The position numbers were made by a program, and so were the translations under genes. Of a stretch of 64,000 bases of DNA, positions 1-11,965 are shown in pieces. Under the pieces are notes generated by a model. The model made no database searches. It was not told the origin of the DNA and saw only the letters and a list, made by a program, of their open reading frames with translations. This DNA comes from Hydractinia symbiolongicarpus (lineage: Eukaryota; Cnidaria; Hydrozoa; Anthoathecata; Hydractiniidae): contig NC_079886.1 in assembly GCF_029227915.1 (NCBI RefSeq), forward strand, positions 5,272,001 to 5,336,000, given 5' to 3'. Position 1 is the first letter of the stretch, and every line of letters begins with the position of its first letter.

Positions 1-885
1 TTTTTCTAAACAAAAAAGTCTTCAACTTTACAAAAATGTCGGAATTGCTTTATTCCTTTCTTGTTTATGTTGTCATACCATTTTTTTAAAATTTGTAACT
101 TTTTAACATCGCCTTGACATGTTTAGAGATACATATTTGCCTTGGTGGATAGCTACGATATTTCAGAGCATGTAAAAAAGCACTGTTTTAAAAACTTATG
201 ACTAAAGCAATAGAACTCGACAAATTTTCTTCCACATATTTGCTCACACCACTTTAAAAGTCAACAACATTATTGATGTTTGCTTACTACAAATTCTTAT
301 CAGGATAATTTTTTGGGTTTCAAGTTATGCAGGGTGTCTACTTGATATTATCTCCCTATTTGCCTAGTACTTATTGGCTAAATATCCTGACGTATCAAAG
401 AAATTTTCTGATACGCCGACTTGTTCCTGGCATTTAGAATTGCCTGCAATTTCTGACGGAGTGGGCTACTTATTATTTTGAACCACCTGAAGAGGAAAGT
501 GAAAGAGATAAGGGTCGAGTTGCATTGAAACGTGTTATTTCATAGAATGCAGTTGACGGCTTCTGTTCCTGATGAAATATGTGATAATGATAGTGAAGTA
601 GGAATTTTTGAAGTAAAAAAGAAAACCTGGAAGGCGTATTGTTAAAAAAGGTAGAGGAGAAAGCCAGAGAAAAAAACCCTTAAATGACAACAGCAATAAC
701 GATGATGGTGAGATGAAACGGCACAAGGTATTTGGTTTAAACGTAGTAAGAATATTTTTAAAGTACGACAAAATAATGTCCTAGACCTTCATTGTTTATG
801 TATAAAATGCGTATGAGATGTCGTAATTACGTCTTTTCTCTGATATTCTTCGTGCTAATAATACAACGAACAAATAAATATATAC
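1..885. other. Intronic DNA of the V-ATPase a gene, no exon seen
   Basis: This lies beyond the last readable exon (886-972, minus), so it should be intron of the V-ATPase a gene, whose remaining exons are off the window. I searched the minus strand for the expected continuation (the next hydrophobic segment after the YAGQ end) and did not find it. The plus strand has a short acidic open stretch at about 445-540 that I do not recognise. No repeat boundary is visible. Confidence 0.5.
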
Positions 886-3800
886 CTGTCCTGCATACAC
901 CAATTCTTCTTCCTTGATTTCTTTACCAAAATCTAAAAACATTCCAATCAACCCCAACAATAAACTAGGTGCCTAAATAAAACAAAAAGTCGATACAAAG
1001 TAAAATATTTGTAGTCACAAAGACATTCGATTTGATATGAGAGGCCTTATAAAACACCTTGACATTATAGTTTAAATGTAAAACTTGAAACAAAAAAGTG
1101 AAGTCAATAAATCACACAAAACAAAATTCTTACATTTTCATCTTTGATGCTGTACGCAACCCATTTGTAGAAGATCAAAATCACTAAGTAACCAAAGATG
1201 CAGCCAATAAAAAGCAGCTAGATTATAGAAAGTATATTTGTACTCACATGAAAGGTAAAAATAAACACAATTACACAAAAATTAAACGTTTTTCATAATA
1301 CAATACCTGTGGAATAAATTCACACCAAATGTTGATGCGCTGCTTGAAATGTCTGAAAACAAAAGTTACTAACGTTAGGTTTGGTCAAATGGCTTTTATT
1401 CATATATTACGATTAAATTGTTTTAAGATGGGAGGAGCACATGGGAAACATATTTTCTCTAATTTCAATCAGACCTTTTGTAAGCACCGCCAAGGTCCCA
1501 CAACAGAAGACATGGAAAAAGGAGACAAAACACCTGTCTTTAAAAAACAATAATTTAAGTTCCTTACATATGATTGAATAAACTCAAGACAACACCAAAC
1601 ATCATATGTGTTACACCAAACACAATGGAGAGTTTCATTTTCAAAGAGTTCGTAAAAGTTAACTTGTTGGTTGCCAATTGCCAGATCTAAAAATAACAAA
1701 GTAATAATTTTTTTACCAAGGTTTGTTTGCAGGAAGAAGACATGAGAAGATACAACCAAAGCTTATGTTTTTAACTTTTTGGTTGTTGACAATACTGATT
1801 GGTAATCCAAATAAAATAAACAAACTTACTGGGTCAACGCCAAAATAATACGGTGTGGCTCTTGCAGTATCATTTGGATTAAACATAATCGTTGCTGACT
1901 CAGGATAGTGATGCAATTTGCTGATGCTAAATAATAAAAATAATGTTGGATTAGAATACCATGTTTACGCACTCATCAAAAGACATGCTCTGTAAAAAAT
2001 CTTAATCTATGAACACTAGTGAAAGTACTTCTCATAGCAGTCAATAATTATTCTCGGATTATTGTTTGGATTTAGTCAGTTTTTATAGTATGACCCGAAC
2101 TAAAAAACTATAGTGTTATGTATGGTATAGTGTTCATGCAAGAATTATTCTATGTCTACTTACTCATAGTCTGATTTGTTTGAATTCAATTCAACCCAAC
2201 CACTTCCAAAGATGTTCATGGATTTTGAGAAGATGTCGTTGTAAAGAAATCCAGAGTAAATGGAGAAAATACCCATTAAAAAGATAATATAACGCCCATG
2301 GAAAACAGTATCAAACATCTAAAGAAAATATTTTTAATAATCAAGATGCATCCTTACAGCTTGTTTTTTAAATATAAGGTACAAATTACTCACAATAGAG
2401 CCAAGGAAAGTTAATTATCTGTTTTGTATGATAGCCTTGAAAACATAATGCAAAGTGTGTTTTATTCTGTTTAAAAATGCAAACAGTAAACTATTTAATC
2501 AGTAATAGAATGAAAAAAAAGTTTGGGTATAAAATTAAAACATGCTCACTTTGAGTGTGCATGGTCATTTAAAACAGATAATCAACTTTCCTTAGCTTTT
2601 TGCAAACTATAAAAAAAATTCTAAAGAAGACACACCTCACCGCCACCTTTCCATATTGCAAATTTCTTCTCATTCCAAATTAACCAAGCAGCAAAAAACA
2701 TCATGATTGTTCCATGTCCAAAATCACCAAACATGACAGAAAACAAAAATGGGAAAGTTATGATAGTGTACAAAGCAGGATTGACTTCTTGATAGTCTGC
2801 TACTCCATACGCATCAACAATAGCCTGGAAACCATGAGTAAACTTATTTGTTCGATTAAAAGTGGGTGGCGACTGTTTTGTGGTCATTCGATTTAAGATG
2901 GATGGCACAGATGCGCCACTGCTTTCTGTCCCTCGTCTTAATGAACTCTGAATAGTATCCAAATCAGCAACTGGTGCCCAACATTCAGCAATGAGACATT
3001 TTTGAGTCACATCCAGATTAAACATGTTCATAGTGTGATAAATTGCCTTGATCTTCCGCACCTAAAAAAATAGAAATAGTTGGCTGCACACTGTTAGTAA
3101 TTAACAGTGGTATTCATAAAAGCTATTGTTACAACTGTCCTATATTAAACACTACTATGACAAAAAAATTGCCAAAATGAAAAAGAACAAATAAAAAATT
3201 ATGAATAAATTAAAAAAAACTACAAAAATTTCTTTATTTTTTTGGGATGAGCATCTATTATTTTGTGTTGTTTCTATTCATCATTGAAAAAGAAAAAAGA
3301 TTGTAAAAGTTTTTTTTAAATTAATGGCTTCAGTCAACCTGCATGATAGTGTTTTACTACTCAATATCTCGTTCGTGTTGTTAATGCGCGTTTTCTTGAT
3401 TAGTGCTTCAGGCAAGAAAGACATCATCAAGATTTAAACAACACACGCTTATTGACTAGTATACTAATGAAAAGTGAAAAAAATTTCTAATAGAGAGAAA
3501 AACTTTTTTACCTTGATAAACCAAACACTTATATTTTTTGCTATTGTTTGCAACAATCTGTGCCGGTGTTCTTGAGTTTGATTGATAACCTAAAATGCAA
3601 ACAAGATACATTACAAACATGTATTTTATACATTTTACAACTAATTGTGTAAAATTTATGCAATTATTAGTTTTTTGATTCACTATATAAGTCTGAACAG
3701 GGAACTTTTTCTTTTGCCACTAAATTTTGTTAAGATTTCTAATGCACAAGATCTTAATAATTTCTTAATAATTTTCCATCGGAAAATGAATTGAATGCAA

Positions 3801-6800
3801 AATGCATGTAAAAAACAACTTACTGATTGCAAATCTTCAATTCTTGTCATGACACCAATAGCCATTTCTCTTCTTTCAGCTGGTGTCTCAGGACATGGGT
3901 AAAGTGTAGCACGAAAGCTTTTAAAATAAAAGTAGATTAAAAAAATGAAAATTATAAAGAAAGTAAACATCTTAATCAAAAATTGCAGCTTACCCTTCAC
4001 AGATTTTCTTCACTCTAATTTTTAACTGTTCTCCTTGGAAAAAAACAATGAAGACACATTTGTTGGTAGGATCTCCAGTAACAGGATCATGCAATTGTGT
4101 CTCAATTTCTGCATACTTAAAAAACACATTGCCTCTGCATGCTCTCCATAACAACCTTTCAAAGGATGGTATGCGTTCACGCAGAATGACTCCAGCAACA
4201 AACCTGTAATGAAATACTATCTTTGTCACAGTAGTATCACAAGAAATACAAGTCATGAAACACTAAATCTACGCTACTGCACTACGCTAAGCAGTTTCTA
4301 CAACTAGATAAAAGTTAATTAAGAAAAACTAGTATTAGCCTGTGAGAAATACTGCAGGAGATTGCCCATAGACTGATTGCAGCAATAATGATCATTTTTT
4401 TATGTTGGGCACAACAAAAATAACATAGTATTTCTTCCAATGCACTAATTTAATTTAAAGAAATTAACACCTTCAACAGTCATAAGGCACTACAATATAA
4501 ATTACCAACTAAAATATCTATTAATTTAAGCAAATCTTTTATTCTAACACCAATTAAACCTGCTCTAAAAACTACAGTTAAGTACCAACAAAGAAAACTT
4601 ACCCAAGCTGACCACCAGCAGCACTGGGCTCATGTTCTGCAAGTCTGGCCTGTGTTTCAGCATAGCCCTCCTGTTGCACAACAAGAGAAGAGGGGAGAAA
4701 TAAACAAAAAAGCACGTAAGCAACAACAATTTGCTACAAGTGGTGTTTTTATGGTACAGTTTAGCATTTAATACTACTGGGTGCAGTTATTGTGATGTGG
4801 AAAGGGAGTGGTAGCAAATTATTATCACCTAGTGCTGAACACTTGTTCGCGAAAACTTACCCTAATCTACCCCCGATATGCGGTGTTTGATCATTTTCAC
4901 CTAACAAAGCTAATTCTTCCGCATTGCTTGGCTGACTTGTATCGCCAATATGCTCTTGCAACACATGCTGCTCAGCCTGTAAATCAATGAATGTGACGCA
5001 CACATGTGGAAGTGTTAGTATTTACATGATAAAGTGCAACAAGAACAGTGCAACAATGCAGGCTTGTCACTTTGCCATGAACAGTTAATGAAGGACAAGT
5101 GAACGATTAATATTACACAATATGTGATATTTTATATGGTATGGTGGTTTTACAAGGTTAAGTGAACGTTCATTTTGACATTTGTGTGTGGGGGAACATG
5201 CCTACAGTAGTCAAATGATTTCTTACATGAACATAATATTCAAAAGCTTGACAGGTTTGACAATTAAATAACCATTTCTTAATATAACCACAAGAAAATG
5301 TTAAACTAAGAACATGCCTGGCCAAGACTGATTACCCACACAATGTCAGAAGTTAGCGAGACATCTGTAAATGTCACATCAGTTTTAATAATACTTAACT
5401 TAGCACAAGAAACTTTTTACAATGATAAGACAAACATTTGTTTGCCTAGGTTTACCAATTGTATTTGAATGCAAATAAATATTCAAAGAAGTACTTCAAT
5501 GCATGGCAAATTCTTGATTCACCAAAAATTAACATATTATGCTGTAATACAACAACACAAGAAACAGAAACTTTTTGACAATTTCAATAATTTTTACAAT
5601 ATTTCAAGGTTCTAATGCAAAAAGACACAAGAGAGATATTTCTTTATATCAAACCTTTAACAAGATTTTATTTTATTTTATTCAAAATAATTAAAATATT
5701 TTTTTTACAAATCTTTTACACTTACTTTGTTACGGTTATTGAACGATATAGGAAGCTTAAAATTTAGCTTAAATAACGCTGATTTTTTTTATAAAACCTA
5801 TAAAAAGCCTATGATGTCAGAGAAGCAAATATGTCACTTTGGAAAAGTGCAAACAACATCCTATAATCATGTTTTGGATTTACTTACATTTCAAAATTTT
5901 AAGTTCAACTGTTCTGTTTTTTGATACATTATAAAAATAAAGAGCCAAAGAATATTGCAATTTGATCCTCAATGTCAAAGCAAAAGCCAAAACAGAAAAA
6001 CACAAAGACATTTGACAAAGTTCTCTGCTTACCTCTTCAAAAAAGGTTTGAGTTTTCTTTAAAATGTGCTTCAGTTCAGTTAATTCCAAGAAACTTCTTT
6101 GCAAAGCTTCATAATTGGAATTGGAATCTTTCATTTCATTTTCCAACTGCTCAAACTGTGCCTGTAAAAGGATGTGAAACAAGCCTTATCTTTCTTTATC
6201 TTAAAAATATAAAAAAGCCATGCATGTTAACAAAATCTACATTAAAAAAAACTATGTCAAGTTCATGCTTACCTCTAAATCAATCATTTCTCTTGGATGA
6301 GGTGCCTCTGGATTCTCCATGTTGTCAACAATAGGTATTTCTGCTTTATCGATTTCCTTCTGCATAAAACCTAGATAATTTTTTAAAAGTTAATTTAGGG
6401 CAAACATAGAAATATAAAAATAGGACATCATTTTCTATTTACATAACTTGAGCAAATCTCCTTGGACACACACTTAGTACACTTAAAGAACTTTCAAACT
6501 AAATGTATTGTAATTTAGGGTATTCATGAGAAATTAACCGCAATATGTGGCATGCATATGCCATACACATGTCACATTATTGATACTGGAAGCAGTATTC
6601 TACAACGTAATTAAACATTCCTGAATATGCTCTAAAAATGTTTGTACCCCATGTAAAAAATTGATAAAATGTAAGAAAAATTTCCACACTGTAGTTTAAT
6701 TGTTCTGAAAGATTTTGCTAAATATAATAATTTGGGGAGCAAGGTTGAATATATATCAAAATGCTTTCTTATCATCTTAAACATCACTATATTTATTAGG

Positions 6801-9176
6801 AAATGATTAAAACAATCTTATAAAGTTTTTAATCACTATAATTTTCAAAAAAAGACAAACACCCATGTATTTTAAAAAAAATATGATTAAAAAAACTTTT
6901 CTACAGATAAACATTAAAGAGATAAATAGAAATAAAAAAAAAAAACAATGTGAACAGCATACCCTTACATCATAACAAATATTTGCTACACTGGGAAAAA
7001 AACATCTATGGCAAAAAACTTTAAGGGAACCTGAGGTGTAAAATGATGTTGGACTTAAATTGTAGAGCTTTATAGCTATGTATTGATAAAGTGTGATGGA
7101 ACATTCCTTATCGGGTCAAAAATAACTGATGAAATAAAATGTCAAAATTTGCTATTACCCAAATATGACATCATAATTTATGCGACATAATGTGAATATC
7201 TTGAGAATTAAAAGAGCTTTTTAAAAAGTTTAAAGAGTTGTTTAGGGATTGTCTCCACGATCGTTTCAAAAATAATCGTTTCAATTCGTATAATTTCTTT
7301 TTGAAACTATCTCTTTTCGAATTTGAAACAATTACAAAATATTTTTTGCTAAAAAAATTGTTTCAAATTCGTTTTAAAATAGTTTAGTTAGTAGAAACGA
7401 ATTTTACAATCGTTTCACATTTGTTTCATAATCGTCTCACAATATTATGTTATACCTTGGGTTCCCTTTAACATTACAATGTAACAACTTTATCACGCTA
7501 AAGATTACAGCATAGTTACAAATAATAGAAGTACAGTACTGTGAAAAGGTTTGTTAATATCGTGTTCGTATAACGAATGTGGTGCACACAAACCACGATA
7601 AAACCGTGGTCTTTACGTATAACTATTTTCGCGAGCTCCACATTTTTTTTAGCCAGTAAATTTAATTTTTTTTCGATTTGAAAAAATCTTTCATTAATGC
7701 TCATTTGTTTGTTTCAGTTTTGTATCAATTTAAAAAAGGCATATTCGTAGTTTTTGCTTGATGTATACTTTTTGGTCATAGACGCGATTGCATTTTTACG
7801 AAATGTCATTTGTCTAGAAAAGTTAAATTTGTCTTTGGCGATAGAAATGCTTTTTTACATTGCATTTTAAAAGTTTATAAATGAAAAGTGCGATAGAAAT
7901 GATTTTTAAGATCGCATTTTGAAAGTTTAAAAACGAAAAGCGGCGTTAGAGATGATTTTTAGATGGCATTTTAAAAGTTTAAAAACGAATAGTGGCAATA
8001 GAATGCTCTTTTACATCGCATTTTGATTCACGAACCATTAAAACTATTATATAGCTAGCTTTATGACAACAAATTAATACAACAAGTGTTAATTTTTTTG
8101 CCGTCGGTTTTTGATTTAATTGATAAACTAATACAGTCTTTGTTGTTTTACAAAAGAAGTTATCTATCATGGACACCACGGTGTAAAGTTTAATTTTTGT
8201 TTGTGTAATCCACGAAACATGATCGCGTGGTCAATGATTGTTAAAAAAATACGCATCATGGACTATCGTGGTTTGTGCATAACACGAAGTTAACACAAAC
8301 CACAATGTTAACAAACTTTTTCACAGTACTGTATTTCAAATCGCAAAAAATGTTACAAGTGTGAAATCAATATTTTTATATGGGTTATTACAATTTCTGC
8401 TCCTAGACAATACCCAAAAGTGCTGGTCATGAAAACTTACGCAATTTTCTTTCCATTTCATCACATCTTCGAACTTCATTAACAAATTTTCTTTGAAATG
8501 CATTGACATCTGGATTTAACTAAGTAAAGATTAATTTTTGTACTAAGTAATTTGCAACCATAATCTTACCAGAACATATTGAAGGTAGATAAAAACTCCC
8601 TTTACAAGATATTGAGAGTCTTATTCAACTTGTTTAACTTGTTGTGCAAAATAGATGATGGTAAAACAATACTTAGAAAAACAAAAACTGCTTTCTACGA
8701 AGAAAATGCTAGAATTGTGAATTCCAGTTTTTCATCAATTATTTGTATCACCTATTTCTGTAATGGTTTCCGCAATAAAAAACCATCAAGGGATCAATGG
8801 CAAGTGGCCTATTATACTCACAGACCACAGCTTCAAATAGGTTTTTTACCAGTTTGCAAAGTTTTCTAAACTGTCTTTATATTTCTAATCAGAACCCTGT
8901 TTAGAGTTTAAAACTTTAGATGAATTCTCACTAAACAGATTAGCAGTTATGAAAACATTATTAAGTTAATTCATAAAAATACTCACATCACGAAATTCCA
9001 CTACACCCTAAAAATAAAAAAATAAAATAAAAATACAATTGCTGGGTTAGTAGAACAAAAGTTATTGCATGTTTTCTTACCAACTCCCCCAACTCACTAA
9101 CACATGCATAGGCAGACTCTGATTGAAGAAACAACTGACATAGTGTCATTTCTTCTGACCGAAACATGGATGTCAT
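886..9176 (-). CDS. ATP6V0A: V-type proton ATPase 116 kDa subunit a (5' part, 15 exon positions)
   Basis: Subunit a of the membrane Vo sector; it carries the proton half-channels and anchors V1 through its cytosolic N-terminal domain. Exons in transcription order: 9081-9176, 8987-9007, 8441-8519, 6273-6370, 6033-6161, then 4861-4976 or 4603-4670, 3994-4203, 3824-3917, 3512-3589, 2636-3061, 2164-2318, 1830-1926, 1568-1686, 1307-1352, 1134-1217, 886-972. All junctions are GT-AG and the phases agree. The start at 9176 gives [20 protein letters not shown], the family N-terminus. Other family landmarks are [69 protein letters not shown] and the first membrane span [19 protein letters not shown] near residue 406. 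About 645 of a usual ~830 residues are present. The late membrane spans with the essential arginine are outside the window. Which paralogue (a1-a4) it matches cannot be decided. Confidence 0.96.
4603..4976 (-). other. ATP6V0A: Mutually exclusive exon pair of the V-ATPase a gene
   Basis: Exon X (4861-4976, 116 nt) encodes 38 codons from AEQHVLQEH to GGRLG. Exon Y (4603-4670, 68 nt) encodes 22 codons from [13 protein letters not shown] to GGQLG. Both have clean acceptors and GTAAG donors, both start in phase 0 and both end two bases into a glycine codon completed by the exon at 4203. Using both, or neither, breaks the frame, so one must be chosen. They sit at the variable linker just before the conserved FVAGVI segment, where vertebrate isoforms also differ in length. 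Alternative use is inferred from phase, not shown by transcripts. Confidence 0.8.
7025..7466. mobile_element. MITE with GGGAACC inverted ends (442 bp), unclassified
   Basis: The left end GGGAACCTGAGGTGTAA and the right end, read inverted, GGGAACCCAAGGTATAA match at most positions. TTTAA lies directly outside both ends (7020-7024 and 7467-7471), suggesting a TTAA-type duplication. There is no coding capacity. It sits in the V-ATPase intron between exons 6273-6370 and 8441-8519. The right half is rich in ATCGTTTCA-like motifs. Confidence 0.65.
7534..8331. mobile_element. Tc1/mariner-type MITE, family 1 (798 bp)
   Basis: Inverted ends read CAGTACTGTGAAAAG..TTTGTTAA and are flanked by TA on both sides (7532-7533 and 8332-8333), as for Tc1/mariner elements. 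No transposase frame is present. The interior (about 7835-8030) has three to four diverged copies of a ~51-bp unit with the core CGCATTTTAAAAGTTTAAAA and GGCGATAGAAATG. The same family recurs at 61928-62675. It lies in a V-ATPase intron. Confidence 0.85.
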
Positions 9177-9378
9177 CGCGGTAAAGTGTCAAACTACTTT
9201 CTATATATTATTTTTAAAATCTATGGAAAGAACAAGTTTACTACAAAAAACTTATCTGTTTCCACTTGAAAATAGTTAACATTGCACTGCGCTAGTAAGC
9301 CTTCGCTATAATTGCAGCTAGCTAGACCATTCACAAATGAGTTACATACATTTTTTTTGCAAATGAAATTATTAGCAG

Positions 9379-9380
<2 letters not shown>

Positions 9381-9437
<57 letters not shown>
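9381..9437. repeat. (AAT)n microsatellite, ~19 units
   Basis: A pure run of AAT trinucleotides about 200 bp upstream of the V-ATPase start codon, in the likely 5' flank. Poly-Leu or poly-Asn frames across it are artefacts of the repeat. Confidence 0.95.
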
Positions 9438-9724
9438 GTTGCGTACAAAAAGCATGTACAGCTACACTGCTATAACAACCACCTATATAATATGGTTACC
9501 TGTATCTATTGAAACATTATTTAATTATTAGTTTATGACAGACACAAAGACAACTTAAAGTTCTTTGGAGTCTTATACTCATGGATGGCATTTTAAAACC
9601 CTGCACAATAATAATGGTGGGTGGGGGGGGGATAATCTCCAAAAAGTCTGCATAATATCCTGTTAAAGCAGGCATCTATGCCTAGAAAACTTAAACCACG
9701 ATATAGTTTACCCTTAACCCTTGC

Positions 9725-9865
9725 AAACATTTCATTTTATGTAAGGGAGAATATGGAGTCTTGGCAACCTTACAAATAGAGGATGATGGTGCACTGCATG
9801 AGCCCTTGGATGTTGCACAAGGTAGTCTGGTAGAGTGGTGGCCCTAATTGGGTCTGTGTAGCTTA
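9725..9865 (+). repeat. Fragment of the SINE-like family seen at 12525-12795
   Basis: The stretch with GGTAGTCTGGTAGAG and GGGTCTGTGTAGCTTAAA aligns in order with GTTTTCTGGTAGAGGGCAG and TGGTCTAGCTCAAATTAA in the copy near 12720. The rest is too diverged to bound by eye. Confidence 0.4.
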
Positions 9866-9903
9866 AAACACATAATTTCCAGCATGACGTTATTGTTTAC
9901 TTT

Positions 9904-9967
9904 TAAGCTCTTTGATAAGAGGTAAGCTCTTTGATAAGAGGTAAGCTCTTTGATAAGAGGTAAGCTC
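9904..9967. repeat. 19-bp direct tandem repeat, 3 full copies plus part
   Basis: TAAGCTCTTTGATAAGAGG recurs at 9904, 9923 and 9942 without change, and a partial copy starts at 9961. Perfect identity suggests a recent expansion. Confidence 0.9.
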
Positions 9968-10048
9968 TTCAGCTCTGGCATTTGCATGGCAGGAAAAAAG
10001 ATGCTAAGATTTGGTGAAGAATGGTCTTTTCCTGTGGGTTTCTTCTAT

Positions 10049-10327
10049 AAGAGGGTGCCGATAAGCCACAAACGGCTCCATATATTTTCGAATTAAATTG
10101 GCAGGTGTCCCTTGAAACTGCCACACTTTCCCGAACTCGCCCAGGACATTTCTGAAATGCAATTCCTTGTAACATGCGAAAGACAGGGAAGAAGGCGCTT
10201 TTTTCGGGCAATGTTTGGGAATATGCAGGATTTTTTGGTTAAATACTTGAAATTTGTGTTAAAACGCCAAACTCGCCTGAAATCGCAAGCACTTTTTACA
10301 GGGTATGCGGCTTATCGGTACCCTCGT
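10049..10327. mobile_element. hAT-like MITE with 8-bp target duplication (279 bp)
   Basis: Left end AAGAGGGTGCCGATAAGCC; right end inverted ACGAGGGTACCGATAAGCC. The flanking octamers are TCTTCTAT (10041-10048) and TCTTTTAT (10328-10335), a 7 of 8 match; 8-bp duplications are typical of the hAT superfamily. No coding capacity. A longer, GC-richer relative lies at 50993-51481. Confidence 0.8.
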
Positions 10328-10335
10328 TCTTTTAT

Positions 10336-11433
10336 TGGAAACATCCTTTGATTTTCTAAACTATCAAGTGTGTATTAATACTTTCTTATTTATTCAAATT
10401 CATTTAAAGTCCTAAGATTTCCTATATGAGTAGAAATGGACTTATAATTACTTTAAGAAAGCTAAGAGCATAGATAGATAGATAGAAAAATGCAGGAGGT
10501 TGCACAGGTCTATTAAACATTTTAGCACTTCCCTTCAATCCATAGCCCCACTACCAGATACAATACTCAATATTGTTACTTGACTTTAAAAAGTTACTGC
10601 AAACTGCTTCTAGCTTAGATTGGAATAAATACCTTTGGAGAATTAATTAGAGATTATAAAAATATTTTATCTACTAAGTATATAATGCAAAATAAAGACA
10701 CCCAAGACACACAACCCACACAAATAAACAACTGAAAACAAAAAGATACCAAACAGGCCAAACGAACATTTCTCTAGTCAGAGGAGCATTTTTTTATCAC
10801 CCACAATGCCCTTTGGTAGAAGGTGTACGGCAGTCACATCTACTTCATCCCCAGGGTACTTTTAGTTAACGGCTCAGAGAGCAACTTATCCCTGGGGACC
10901 AGGATATCCACATTTTTTCATCCAGATTTATTGACTACGCACGAACTTGTCATTAATGGGAAAATTCTAGCCAAGCTGACCATTACTATTTCTCTATTGT
11001 TTTAGATAGTAGAACCTAGAACCCCTTAACCTAATATCCCTAGTTTGATATTCTTATATTCTTCATTATTGTTATAAAAAAATGCGAAATTAGGCTAGGA
11101 ACAAGGTTGTGTAGTTTTTTGTATATATTTCACAAGTTACTTTTAAATTAACTTTTATAAAAGATGAAATTTTAAGGACAACAAAATGATTTAGAGGTTG
11201 TTTATTACACGTATGTTTTCACGCCAGTGTCCCTTAAGAAAAGACTATTTTTGGTAAAGTTCATCAACTCAACGTTATATCATTTTTGTCTGGAAGGCTA
11301 AGTTAAATTATTTGCTGTAATAAACTTTTCTTTAAAAAATAAATGTTATTTTCTTAATTTCCGAGGCAACCTTTAAACCCGATTCTACCGTTATAAACAT
11401 AAAATCATTTTAAACCCTCATCTCACAGAAAAA
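10336..11433. other. Intergenic, mostly featureless
   Basis: I see only a short TAGA run near 10470-10485 and a weak inverted pair CCCCAGGGTAC / CCCTGGGGACC around 10850-10900. No splice-bounded conserved coding segment was found on either strand. Confidence 0.5.
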
Positions 11434-11466
11434 CCCCGTGCAGATGCACGGGGTCCGAAAAGGACC
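11434..11466. repeat. Two adjoining GC hairpins
   Basis: CCCCGTGC (11434-11441) pairs with GCACGGGG (11446-11453) across a 4-nt loop. Next, GGTCC (11452-11456) pairs with GGACC (11462-11466) across GAAAA. The two stems share two bases. They stand out in an AT-rich setting. No hammerhead catalytic core flanks them and the function is unknown. Confidence 0.7.
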
Positions 11467-11491
11467 TAAAAATTTGGCATTATTTCGCGTT

Positions 11492-11710
11492 TCAGCTCAC
11501 AGTGCGATTTGTTCGCATGCAACGCGATTTTGTTGCTTGACTGGTCTTCGCGACGCCAATGCAGCAAATTTGGAATTTTATGCCTGCCCCTGTGCAACTT
11601 AATTCATCTTTATAGGCGAATGTTCTCATATTAATTTGGACACCTGTGTTCACCTCTGCACTAGTAACAATGTGGGTGGCTAAATCTTTTATAAAGGCTC
11701 TGTTACACAA
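11492..11710 (-). other. Unassigned 72-codon open frame
   Basis: An open frame starting MCNRAFIKDLATHIV and ending TNRTVS, with five scattered cysteines. I do not recognise it. Its slightly higher GC and the perfect hairpin directly behind its start codon (11711-11765) suggest a repeat remnant rather than a host exon. No clear splice acceptor or donor bounds it. Confidence 0.2.
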
Positions 11711-11765
11711 CGAAGGGGTCTAATTCGAAGTTGAACAACTTAGAACTTCGAATTAGACCCCTTCG
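11711..11765. repeat. Perfect 22-bp inverted repeat with 11-nt loop
   Basis: Positions 11711-11732 (starting CGAAGGGGTCTAATTCG) are the exact reverse complement of 11744-11765. The loop is GAACAACTTAG. With no mismatch in 22 bp this would form a stable cruciform or hairpin RNA. Confidence 0.95.
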
Positions 11766-11965
11766 CTGACGTTATAATGTTATTTTTCTATCTGCTTTGT
11801 AAACACATCAACAATTACCGAGTGCCAACGTGAGTAAGGTTCTTATGAAAAAAATTGCATATATGTAGCTAGCTAGCTAGTTTAAAACCATGAAACTTTC
11901 AGTCACTAAATAGTCTTGTAGATATATAGGTCATTTCACTGTGTAGGTAATAAGAATTTCCTGAA

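Noticed and set aside
9221-9512. Open frames with poly-Leu or poly-Asn tracts
   Set aside because: Produced by the AAT microsatellite upstream of the V-ATPase gene.
11434-11466. Possible hammerhead ribozyme (GTCCGAAAAGGAC resembles stem II)
   Set aside because: The required CTGATGA box before and GAAA-type box after the stem are missing.
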